Shown in pieces: positions 34,556 to 42,969 of a stretch of DNA of 64,000 nucleotides. Source of the DNA: Lachnospiraceae bacterium. GTDB lineage: Bacteria; Bacillota; Clostridia; Lachnospirales; Lachnospiraceae. Within the stretch, counting starts at the first letter, position 1, and every line of letters starts with the position of its first letter. Location of the stretch: the NCBI GenBank assembly GCA_902362715.1, contig CABIXN010000001.1, positions 904,277-968,276 on the forward strand, read 5' to 3'. The notes beneath the pieces are model-generated. The model ran no database searches, had not been told where the DNA came from, and worked only from the letters and a program-made list of their open reading frames with translations. A program made the position numbers and the translations under genes.

Positions 34556-35944
34556 CTAAAATGCAAACTTCTCTGCAAAGTATGCATCAAGCTCAGCCAC
34601 AGGCACACGAACCTGTTCCATGGTATCACGGTCACGCACAGTTACTGCCTGATCTTCTTCTGAATCAAAATCATAGGTAACACAGAACGGAGTTCCGATC
34701 TCATCCTGTCTTCTGTAACGTTTGCCGATATTTCCTCTGTCATCATATTCACAGTTATATTTTTTTGAAAGCTCTGCAAATACTTTTTCAGCGCCTTCAT
34801 TTAATTTTTTAGATAGTGGCAGCACACCGATTTTTACCGGAGCCAGTGCCGGATGAAATCTCAGTACAGTACGCTTATCTCCGCCTTCCAGATCCTCCTC
34901 ATCATAAGCACTGCACAGGAAAGCGAGAACCACACGATCAGCTCCTAAAGAGGGCTCAATCACATACGGTATGTATTTCTCGTTTTTCGTATCATCAAAG
35001 TAAGAGAGATCTTCCCCAGACACATTCTGGTGCTGAGTCAGGTCATAGTCTGTTCTGTCTGCAATGCCCCAAAGCTCTCCCCAGCCAAATGGGAATAAAA
35101 ATTCAATATCGCTGGTTGCTTTGCTGTAGAAGGAAAGTTCCTCTTTATCATGATCCCGGACACGCATCTCTTCTTCCTTCATTCCCAGAGATGTCAGCCA
35201 GTTAATGCAGAAAGTTCTCCAGTACTGGAACCATTCCAGATCTGTATCCGGCTGGCAGAAAAATTCAAGCTCCATCTGTTCAAACTCACGGGTACGGAAA
35301 GTAAAGTTGCCTGGTGTAATCTCATTACGGAAAGACTTTCCGATCTGACCGATACCAAAGGGAACTTTCTTTCTGGATGTACGCTGCACGTTTTTAAAGT
35401 TTACAAAAATTCCCTGAGCAGTTTCGGGACGGAGATAAACCGTGTTTTTAGCATCCTCAGTTACCCCCTGAAAGGTTTTAAACATCAGGTTAAACTGGCG
35501 GATATCCGTAAAATTATGTTTGCCGCAGGAAGGACAGGGAACATGATGCTCTTCGATAAAGCCTTTCATCTCTTCCTGTGACCAGCCGTCTACAGAACCT
35601 TTCAGTTCAATCTGGTTTTCCTCTGCAAAATCTTCAATAATTTTATCTGCACGGAAACGTTCATGGCACTCACGGCAGTCCATCAGCGGATCTGAAAATC
35701 CGCCCAGATGACCGGAAGCCACCCATGTCTGAGGATTCATTAAAATTGCACAATCAACCCCCACATTATAAGGGCTTTCCTGAATAAACTTCTGCCACCA
35801 TGCTTTTTTCACATTATTTTTCAGTTCTACTCCGAGATTACCATAATCCCAGGTATTTGCCAGACCTCCGTAAATTTCAGAGCCTGGATAAACAAAGCCT
35901 CTGGATTTTGCCAGAGCAACAATTTTTTCCATTGTCTTTTCCAT
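34556..35944 (-). CDS. glyS: Glycyl-tRNA synthetase (homodimeric, eukaryote-like type)
   Basis: A 462-residue class II synthetase that charges tRNA-Gly; the single-chain dimer type. Motif 1 surrounds [20 protein letters not shown]. Motif 2 is [13 protein letters not shown]. Motif 3 is in [12 protein letters not shown]. The C-terminal anticodon-binding domain covers about 355-460 ([43 protein letters not shown]). Zinc-ligand Cys ([21 protein letters not shown]) are present. Follows a small lipoprotein gene by 18 bp. I see no T-box. Confidence 0.97.
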   Translation of the reverse strand: MEKTMEKIVALAKSRGFVYPGSEIYGGLANTWDYGNLGVELKNNVKKAWWQKFIQESPYNVGVDCAILMNPQTWVASGHLGGFSDPLMDCRECHERFRADKIIEDFAEENQIELKGSVDGWSQEEMKGFIEEHHVPCPSCGKHNFTDIRQFNLMFKTFQGVTEDAKNTVYLRPETAQGIFVNFKNVQRTSRKKVPFGIGQIGKSFRNEITPGNFTFRTREFEQMELEFFCQPDTDLEWFQYWRTFCINWLTSLGMKEEEMRVRDHDKEELSFYSKATSDIEFLFPFGWGELWGIADRTDYDLTQHQNVSGEDLSYFDDTKNEKYIPYVIEPSLGADRVVLAFLCSAYDEEDLEGGDKRTVLRFHPALAPVKIGVLPLSKKLNEGAEKVFAELSKKYNCEYDDRGNIGKRYRRQDEIGTPFCVTYDFDSEEDQAVTVRDRDTMEQVRVPVAELDAYFAEKFAF

Positions 35945-35962
35945 TGTAATATTCCTCTCGTT

Positions 35963-36574
35963 CTATTTATATATGACATAGACCACCGGGGCCACTGCCG
36001 TATCACTTTTCTGTTCTATTTCCACAGTATCTTTGGCCGTTACTTTTACTCCATCTGCTGATACATATTGAATGGTTCCCGGAACAATAATATTCATATT
36101 TTCCCTGAGAATCAAAACATTTAATTTGTCATCAGAGGTAACTTCCTTTGTATCAGCGCTGCCTTTAGCTTCTCCGTCTTCTACTTTTGTAAAGGAAGCA
36201 TCAAAATCATACCCTTCCGCCTGGGCCTTTACAATAGTTCCGTTGAAAATATCCACACCGTTAAACTTTCCATAGCTGTCTGTATTTTTATATTTCAGCG
36301 TCAGGTAAGCTTTTTGATCTTCCACTTTATAACCGGATACTTTTACATCACCTTTTTCATTTTCAGCTGCGTAATCCTCCACAGACTGATCAATATAGGC
36401 TTTCAGTTCCTCTTCATCATAGTACTCTTTGGAAAAATCTTCCACAAGACCTTCCATAATCTTACCATTCTTCTGAACAGAAATTGTATTGCTGTCCACT
36501 TTTAGCGAACCACATCCGGCCAGCAGGAATGCTCCGGCTGCAGCCAGCGTCACAATTATAATCGGTTTTTTCAT
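35963..36574 (-). CDS. Small secreted lipoprotein of unknown function
   Basis: 203 residues: signal peptide and lipobox FLLAGC (Cys about 21). The mature part is acidic, beta-rich and repeat-free, with an opening LKVDSNTISVQKNGK and a Lys/Asp-rich body. I recognise no domain. It sits between recO and glyS on the same strand, in an arrangement I believe recurs in Lachnospiraceae. Start has GGAGG 8 nt upstream. Confidence 0.8.
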   Translation of the reverse strand: MKKPIIIVTLAAAGAFLLAGCGSLKVDSNTISVQKNGKIMEGLVEDFSKEYYDEEELKAYIDQSVEDYAAENEKGDVKVSGYKVEDQKAYLTLKYKNTDSYGKFNGVDIFNGTIVKAQAEGYDFDASFTKVEDGEAKGSADTKEVTSDDKLNVLILRENMNIIVPGTIQYVSADGVKVTAKDTVEIEQKSDTAVAPVVYVIYK

Positions 36575-36642
36575 TGGAAACCTCCGTTAAACAAGTATGT
36601 AATATTATACGCTTTCTTATATTTGAATGCAAGCGCTGACTG

Positions 36643-37392
36643 CTATTTTGAATCTTTGGGAAGATCATTTAAAAATTCCAGCGACTTAAACTTCCTGTCA
36701 GCCGCAAACTCCATACTCTCCCCGATGATTTTTTCTATTGCATTTAGAATCTCTTCCTTTAGGGTAAACGTATAAAGCTTCTCCACCGGAGCAGTGATAA
36801 TATACTGAAGCGCATACAAAGCCGCAGGAAAAATCCTGCGCATACTGTGCCCGCCGCAGGAAGCACAGATAGTTCCTCTTTTTCTGCTGTCATAATAAAT
36901 CAGATCTTCTTTGCTTCCGCAGTTCATACAGGAAAACACATTTGGATATACTCCATGATAAACAAGTGTTTTCAGCTCATAAATGCTTCGGACAAGCCGC
37001 AGGCTTAAGGCGGGCGCATTGAGAGCCCGCATGGTCTGATACAGCAGTTTCAGCTGGTCCCTGCAGTCACTGTTTTCCATGGAAAAGTAATCCGCCAGCT
37101 CCAGAAAATAGCACCCATAGCAGGTTTTCATCAGATCCATACTGATTTCATAAAAATAATTGCTGATTGATGCCTTTACAATCGTATAGGCATTTCTTCC
37201 GGCATAGGCCTCAAATTCACCAAAACAAAAAGGATTTGCAGCTGCAATCATGGTACTTTTGGGACGTCTGGCCCCCCGGACGAAAGCCGTAATCTTTCCC
37301 CGCTCTTTTGTTAATATCACAATCCGTCTGTCATATTCCCCTACCGGCATGGAAGTCAGAACCATACCGGTCAGTGTACAACTCTGCCCCAT
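36643..37392 (-). CDS. recO: DNA repair protein RecO
   Basis: A 249-residue recombination mediator that binds single-stranded DNA and helps load RecA with RecR. The N-terminal OB fold shows [37 protein letters not shown]. The zinc-binding part has [14 protein letters not shown] and GTICASCGG. The helical remainder ends at 36643. A GAGG lies about 10 nt upstream. Its start overlaps the yqzL-like frame by 62 bp. Downstream of era, as in many Firmicutes. Confidence 0.95.
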   Translation of the reverse strand: [249 protein letters not shown]

Positions 37393-37522
37393 CTATGTTT
37401 TCATCCTCATTTCTTACATCCTGCCGGTCTGTATCATACCGGTTCTGAATCTTTTCGCAATAACTTAAATAGTCAGATACTTTTCCGCTCTGTTCAAATT
37501 TCATCCAGTTTTTATCGTACAT
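37331..37522 (-). CDS. YqzL-like small protein
   Basis: A 63-residue protein that starts MYDKNWMKFEQSGKVSDYL, matching the short YqzL family (Trp near residue 6, SG--DYL) found between era and recO. Length is a little above the Bacillus protein because the frame runs into recO, which it overlaps by 62 bp. AGGGGG is 9 nt upstream. Function unknown. Position and residue pattern support it being real. Confidence 0.7.
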   Translation of the reverse strand: MYDKNWMKFEQSGKVSDYLSYCEKIQNRYDTDRQDVRNEDENIDGAELYTDRYGSDFHAGRGI

Positions 37523-37619
37523 TCGTATTATCCCCCTGAAATAATTTATCTGTCATTTATAGGTTCTCCGAATGTGATTTGACTATACTAGATAAAAACT
37601 GGAAACCTTCTTTTCCCCT

Positions 37620-38528
37620 TTAAATATCTTCTTTTTTGTAACCGAAATTTTTCATCAGAATATCACTGTCACGCCAGTCCTTTTTTACTTTCACCCAAAG
37701 CTGCAGATTTACTTTTTCTTCTAGCATTTTTTCAATTTCAAATCTTGCATTGCTTCCGATTTTTTTCAGCATAGAGCCTGATTTTCCAATAATAATCCCC
37801 TTATGGGAATCCCGCTCGCAGATAATAGTAGCTTCAATGTCCATGATTTTCTGCCCTTTGCGCTGTTTCATCTTTTCAATGGAAACAGCAATGCCGTGAG
37901 GAATCTCCTCGTCTAGCGCATGCAGGGCCTTTTCACGGATCAGCTCAGCTGTAATCTGGCGTTCCGGCTGGTCTGTAATGGTATCTTCCTCATAAAACAT
38001 GGGACCATAAGGCAGATACTTAAAAATCATATCTATGACCACATCACGGTTTTCCCCCCGGAGTGCAGAGGCGGGAATGATTTCGGCAAAATCATATATT
38101 TTCCGATAGGTATCAATAAATTCAAGGACTTCTTCCCTTTTAACGGTATCAATTTTATTGATTACAAGAATCACCGGAACCGTTACCTTCTGCAGCTGGG
38201 CGGCAATATGACGCTCGCCGGCCCCGATAAAATTTGTAGGCTCTACCAGCCATAAAACCACATCCACATCTTTCAGTGTACTTTCGGCCACATTTACCAT
38301 ATATTCACCCAGTTTATTTTTGGCTTTGTGAATACCGGGCGTATCCAGAAAAACAATTTGTCCTCTTTCCGGGTCAGTATATACAGTCTGTATCCGGTTT
38401 CTGGTAGTCTGTGGTTTTTTTGATGTAATGGCAATCTTTTGTCCGATTATATGATTCATCAATGTGGATTTACCAACATTAGGACGTCCGATCAGCGTTA
38501 CAAATCCTGATTTGAAATCTGCTTTCAT
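37620..38528 (-). CDS. era: GTPase Era
   Basis: 302 residues. G1 GRPNVGKST, G3 DTPGIHK, G4 NKID and G5 SAL in the GTPase half; the C-terminal KH domain is at about 225-295 (GIIIGKSGSMLKKIG). It binds the 3' end of 16S rRNA and aids 30S maturation. Followed by yqzL-like and recO in the expected order. It begins 12 bp from the end of the M16C peptidase gene. Confidence 0.97.
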   Translation of the reverse strand: MKADFKSGFVTLIGRPNVGKSTLMNHIIGQKIAITSKKPQTTRNRIQTVYTDPERGQIVFLDTPGIHKAKNKLGEYMVNVAESTLKDVDVVLWLVEPTNFIGAGERHIAAQLQKVTVPVILVINKIDTVKREEVLEFIDTYRKIYDFAEIIPASALRGENRDVVIDMIFKYLPYGPMFYEEDTITDQPERQITAELIREKALHALDEEIPHGIAVSIEKMKQRKGQKIMDIEATIICERDSHKGIIIGKSGSMLKKIGSNARFEIEKMLEEKVNLQLWVKVKKDWRDSDILMKNFGYKKEDI

Positions 38529-38539
38529 ATATCTCCTTT

Positions 38540-41458
38540 TTAGAGCAGCGGCAGTATATTGTCAAAAACACTCTGCTCTTGTTTTATCTTATCTTCGTTT
38601 CCAATGACACATATATTCTCATTTTTAACAGCAGCTTCTACAGGAGCTGCCAGAGCGCGGATATCTTCTACAGAAGCTTCAATTACCTCTCTTCGTTCCT
38701 CTGCCATCATTTCCGGCGTCAGCCCCGAAAGATATGCCAGCAGGCTTCTTCTGCCCTTTGCTTTTGGATTCAGAGGCGTATCCAGGCTGCTGATAGTTCC
38801 GATAACATACTTTGTCATATCCCGTTCACTGGCATGAAAACTTTTCAAAAATTCTGCCGTCTTTTTGTAAACTTCCAGTGTATTTTTCAAATGCGGATCC
38901 CTGTAAGAGGTAAAATAAGCATCCCCGGTTCTTAAGAATGCGCTGGCCGCCCCGTATGCCCCGCCTTTCACACGAATATTCAGCCACAGATAGTCATAGC
39001 TTAGAATCGTTTTTAATACATGAAATGCACCGGTATACGAAAAACCTGCATCCCGGTAACTGCCTGCCAGTGAAACATACTGAACCTGAGAGGCATCCAT
39101 AAATCCCTCATTTTTTCTGGTACAGCTCACAACCCACGGGCGGTCCTCAATTGGGTCGGTATAGAATCGTTTTTCTATCCTGCGAACCTGCTTTTCTGCT
39201 TCAATTCTTCCGCTTTCATCACAGGTTACACTTATCAGCAGCTTCTCAGGCCGAAACAGCATACGCATTAATAACTGTAGTTTTTCTTTCAGATCCTGCA
39301 CCTCGTCCTCAAAACAGGTTTCCAGTCTATCCACCAGTTTATAAAAATCAATACCTGTTGTCAAATCTGCAAATCTGGACCTTGGCTGGTAATAGGACAG
39401 CGCTCTGGTTGCCGACGCCAGATGCCCGCTTTCGCTTAAATCAGACTGCAGGGACGACTTAATCTGAGCGAGCAGTTCCCCAAGGCGCTTCTTATCATCA
39501 AACTTTGTAGCAAACAGCATACTCTCTGTAAGCTCCATGGCCTTCTCAAGCTTTTCTTTCAAAGCGCTGATACGCACCTCAAACTTAGCATGATATTTAT
39601 CTGCATCTTTTGCGTCTGCCAAAACAGTTATACAATTGTGGATTCCTCCCGTGTGAAGATTTACCTCATTTGCTAACTCTGTATATGTGTAATCTTCTGT
39701 ATCCAGATAACCAAGCAGCAGTTTCAGGACGCCCAGGTAGGAAACAAGCTCCTCCGGGATATGTCCCGCATCAAACATCAGATCCAGATACACAATTCCA
39801 TTTGCCGGAATGTCATGCCAAATCATTGTTGTTTTACCTAAATCCAGCACCTGATTGTTTAAAGGTTCCGGCGCAGGCTGTAAGTCTTTTCTGGAAAGCA
39901 TGGGGATCTTTTCCAGATCTAAAGGCGCGTTTGGCTGCTCCTGATATTCTTTCAGATGTTTCGTAAATGCCGTAAGCTCCAGAATTTCTGCTTCTGAAAG
40001 AGAGTTTTTATATGCCTGAAGCTTATCAGACAGTTCTTTTTCCTCTTTTGCATTAAGGCCCCTTTCCGGCTCCATGGTAACTACCGATACATGGGGGTTA
40101 TCCAGCAGATATTTCTGAATCAGCCCTTCAAAATATCCGGTTTCCATCTGTTCTCTTAAAAACCGGTAGGTCTCCAATGGTTCCAGATGGATAAATACTT
40201 TACTGTCATCATACAGCCAGCTGTCTAGAGCCTGAAGACCAAACATCAGTCCTTTTGGATAATTCCCAAAATCTGCCTCTCGGAATCTAAACTCACCATG
40301 ATTGACAGAAGCCAGCAGTGCTTCTTTGTTGATTCCCTGCTTTACCTGGTTTTTTAAGGTATCCTGTATAATCTGCTGAAACTCATCCAGTTTTTCTATA
40401 TTTGAGTTTTTGGCAATTACAGAAAACAGCGGCTGCCGGATACTGTTATCATATCCTCCCTGAATATCTTTTCCGATCCCGGCGTCAAGAAGAGCCTGTT
40501 TTAGCGGCGCCCCCTGGGAGGATAAAAGTGCATAATCCAGTGTTTCAAATGCAAGATACTGTTTCTGGTCCAGAATATCCCCAACCGACCAGTTATAGGA
40601 CAGATATGTTTTATCCCGTTCACTGTCCTGGCTGGAAACAGAATATTTTTTCTCGACTCTTAAAGGATGATCAAAGGCTTTCTGAAGATGAATTTCCGTA
40701 TCAAAGTCATCGGTCTTATAACCACTTAAATAATACTCATCCAGCCACTTTAATTTTTCGACAGCATCCAGATTTCCGTACAGATAGATATAAGAATTGG
40801 ACGGGTGATAATATTTGCTGTGAAAATCCAGAAATTCCTCATAAGAAAGATCGGGAATCTTTTTGGGATCTCCGCCGGACTCAAATCGGTAGGCGGTATC
40901 CGGATACAGAGAGTTTAAAATCTCGCGTTCCAAAAGATCATCTGAAGATGAAAAAGCACCTTTCATTTCGCTGTAAACAACACCGCTAATTTTCAAATCA
41001 TCCTCCGGATGCTCCAGTTCATAATGCCATCCCTCCTGACAGAAAATCTCACGATACTGATAAATATTCGGCCGGAATACGGCGTCCAGATATACATGCA
41101 TTAAGTTCTGATAATCTTTATCATTGCAGCTTGCAATAGGATACACCGTTTTATCCGGATAAGTAATGGCATTTAAAAATGTATTCAAAGATCCTTTTAC
41201 CAGTTCAATAAAGGGATCTTTTATAGGAAACTCCTTACTGCCGCAGAGCACAGAATGCTCCAGAATATGAGTCAGACCTGTACTGTTTACCGGCGGTGTC
41301 CGAAACGCAATATAGAACACTTTATTTTCATCATCATTCAGCAGCAGGCAGATTCTGGCTCCACTTTTTTTATGACGCAGTACAACTCCCTGTGAGTTTA
41401 AATCTTTGATTTCGCGGTCTTCCACGATTTCATATGCTTTTAAATCCTGTAATTTCAC
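38540..41458 (-). CDS. M16C metallopeptidase (PreP/insulinase-like)
   Basis: 972 residues. The zinc site is the inverted motif HILEH (about residues 68-72), with a downstream Glu expected near 144-150. N- and C-terminal M16 halves, each with two subdomains joined by a helical linker, match presequence protease/Zn-dependent oligopeptidase architecture. It degrades peptides in the cytoplasm; no signal peptide. I choose GTG 41458 (KLQDLKAYEIV) because GGAGG is 8 nt upstream; the upstream ATG has none and adds an unlikely leader. It is followed 12 bp later by era. Confidence 0.93.
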   Translation of the reverse strand: MKLQDLKAYEIVEDREIKDLNSQGVVLRHKKSGARICLLLNDDENKVFYIAFRTPPVNSTGLTHILEHSVLCGSKEFPIKDPFIELVKGSLNTFLNAITYPDKTVYPIASCNDKDYQNLMHVYLDAVFRPNIYQYREIFCQEGWHYELEHPEDDLKISGVVYSEMKGAFSSSDDLLEREILNSLYPDTAYRFESGGDPKKIPDLSYEEFLDFHSKYYHPSNSYIYLYGNLDAVEKLKWLDEYYLSGYKTDDFDTEIHLQKAFDHPLRVEKKYSVSSQDSERDKTYLSYNWSVGDILDQKQYLAFETLDYALLSSQGAPLKQALLDAGIGKDIQGGYDNSIRQPLFSVIAKNSNIEKLDEFQQIIQDTLKNQVKQGINKEALLASVNHGEFRFREADFGNYPKGLMFGLQALDSWLYDDSKVFIHLEPLETYRFLREQMETGYFEGLIQKYLLDNPHVSVVTMEPERGLNAKEEKELSDKLQAYKNSLSEAEILELTAFTKHLKEYQEQPNAPLDLEKIPMLSRKDLQPAPEPLNNQVLDLGKTTMIWHDIPANGIVYLDLMFDAGHIPEELVSYLGVLKLLLGYLDTEDYTYTELANEVNLHTGGIHNCITVLADAKDADKYHAKFEVRISALKEKLEKAMELTESMLFATKFDDKKRLGELLAQIKSSLQSDLSESGHLASATRALSYYQPRSRFADLTTGIDFYKLVDRLETCFEDEVQDLKEKLQLLMRMLFRPEKLLISVTCDESGRIEAEKQVRRIEKRFYTDPIEDRPWVVSCTRKNEGFMDASQVQYVSLAGSYRDAGFSYTGAFHVLKTILSYDYLWLNIRVKGGAYGAASAFLRTGDAYFTSYRDPHLKNTLEVYKKTAEFLKSFHASERDMTKYVIGTISSLDTPLNPKAKGRRSLLAYLSGLTPEMMAEERREVIEASVEDIRALAAPVEAAVKNENICVIGNEDKIKQEQSVFDNILPLL

Positions 41459-41532
41459 GCAATTTTCCTCCAATATAAAATATCTATGCATATTTTTTCC
41501 ATTTTACCATGATTTAAGCCAGGAAACAAACT

Positions 41533-42231
41533 TTATTCCTCTTCTGACAACAGACGCATCAGATAAAGATCCAGCACTTTAGAGCACTCTCTCCAACGGC
41601 CATGAAGCAAAATAAAACCATATATTTTCTGAATCTCTACCACCTCTGTTCCAAATACAATCACAACAACGCCCCCCGTCTTCATAGCCATCATTAATCT
41701 GTTTTTTACATAAAGCTTCTGCCCGGAAAATTCATCTGTTAAAAATCCGTTTAAAGATAATGTGTTTTCCGCCACGATGTCTTCTTTTTTTTCACAGAAA
41801 AACATGATTTTTTTACTGGGGTATGCCTCCTCATTCCGGCACAGCTCCTCAATCTTATGATATAGCTGCCCCAAATTCTTTCTTTCCTGTTCTCCAAGTT
41901 CCGAGGTCAGATTCCGGTTCATAAGATACTGATAAATACTGTAGCTTTCTTCTATTACCTGAAGTATCTTAAACTTTGTGCTAAATTCATATGGAATCAG
42001 CTCCCGAAAAAGCTCCAGCATTTCCCGAAATTCCATAAGCTCCTGAAATACCGGTGTATATTCCAAAAATTTCGATTCTTTTCCAAAGCAAAGTGTCACC
42101 GTATCCTGTACTGTATCGAATGTTCCGATTCTTTTAAGCATCTCTTCATTACATTTTCTAATGGCGTACTCCACAGAAGCTTTATCATAATGATCATGTA
42201 AGGAATTGAAAAATAACTCTGTAAGATACAT
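41533..42231 (-). CDS. Hypothetical protein (232 aa)
   Basis: No recognised family. No signal peptide; mostly helical and acidic/basic mixed, with a first half of amphipathic helices (EYAIRKCNEEMLKRIG, FQELMEFREMLELFREL) and a late beta-rich segment (FLTDEFSGQKLYVKNRLMMAMKTGGVVVIVFG). ATG 42231 chosen for AAGGAG 5 nt upstream. It is divergent from the tandem small Arc-like genes, so they may be controlled from the shared 137-bp region. Confidence 0.75.
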   Translation of the reverse strand: MYLTELFFNSLHDHYDKASVEYAIRKCNEEMLKRIGTFDTVQDTVTLCFGKESKFLEYTPVFQELMEFREMLELFRELIPYEFSTKFKILQVIEESYSIYQYLMNRNLTSELGEQERKNLGQLYHKIEELCRNEEAYPSKKIMFFCEKKEDIVAENTLSLNGFLTDEFSGQKLYVKNRLMMAMKTGGVVVIVFGTEVVEIQKIYGFILLHGRWRECSKVLDLYLMRLLSEEE

Positions 42232-42368
42232 ATTTCTCCTTCTGAATGACAAAAATATAGTGTACTTAAAACAAGTTCATTTACACCATCATAATATAAT
42301 CCGTGCTTAAAATGTACTCATAAATTTAGAAGATGATAATGTATTATGATTTAGGAAGGTGAATAACA

Positions 42369-42542
42369 TTGGAAAAAGAAAAACATCTGGGATTAAGACT
42401 TGATGTGGAAACACACCAAAAATTAAAAAGTCTCTCTGAATTAGAAGACCGTTCCATCAACAGAGAAATCGCATACTTAATCCGGCAGGCCATTGCAGAA
42501 CACGAAAAAAATCATGGTGAATTGAAACCTCCGCATTCTTGA
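42369..42542 (+). CDS. Arc-type ribbon-helix-helix protein 1 (57 aa)
   Basis: Too short for most gene finders. TTG start behind AGGAAGGTG gives EKEKHLGLRLDVETHQKLKS, then EDRSINREIAYLIRQAI, a complete ribbon-helix-helix DNA-binding motif of the Arc/MetJ class. A dyad ATAAT-GT-ATTAT lies at 42336-42347 in the upstream region and could be its operator. A near paralogue follows 136 bp downstream. Confidence 0.85.
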   Translation: MEKEKHLGLRLDVETHQKLKSLSELEDRSINREIAYLIRQAIAEHEKNHGELKPPHS

Positions 42543-42678
42543 TATTTTGACACTTGCCAGCAGAGAATAAATGTAATACTGTAATGTTGGCCTGAAAATT
42601 TATCAAATATGAACCGTATTTCTGTCATCAAGTAGTCTGTGAAGTTTCAATCATTTTTATCCAGTATAAAGGAGATAT

Positions 42679-42843
42679 ATGAAGAAGGAAAAGCACATCG
42701 GTTTAAGAATCGATGCGGAAACACATAAGAAATTAAAGAGCCTTGCAGAATTTGAAGGCCGTTCTATTAATGGCGAAATTATACACCTGATTCGTCAGGA
42801 AATTATGAAAAACGAAAAGAACTATGACGAATTGGAAAAATAA
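42679..42843 (+). CDS. Arc-type ribbon-helix-helix protein 2 (54 aa)
   Basis: ATG behind AAAGGAG; reads KKEKHIGLRIDAETHKKLKS, then EGRSINGEIIHLIRQEI, so it is a paralogue of the preceding gene with about two-thirds of residues identical by my count. Also an Arc-class ribbon-helix-helix regulator. The duplication is old enough for the spacer to be unrelated. Ends at a strong terminator. No toxin partner is visible. Confidence 0.85.
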   Translation: MKKEKHIGLRIDAETHKKLKSLAEFEGRSINGEIIHLIRQEIMKNEKNYDELEK

Positions 42844-42856
42844 AATATAACAAAAA

Positions 42857-42897
42857 TACAGCGTATCTTTGCCAAAATAGATACGCTGTACTTTTTA
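42857..42897 (+). terminator. Terminator after RHH pair
   Basis: TACAGCGTATCT (42857-42868) pairs with AGATACGCTGTA (42879-42890), followed by CTTTTTA. Confidence 0.92.
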
Positions 42898-42969
42898 TCA
42901 GAGCATTGGGGACTTTTGTTTTTAAGAAAACATAAAAGCAAAATCAACCTGTAATTACGGCAGTGCTGC

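Noticed and set aside
40402..40989. A 195-codon plus-strand frame inside the M16C gene
   Set aside because: Antisense to a well-supported peptidase, no ribosome site and unnatural composition.
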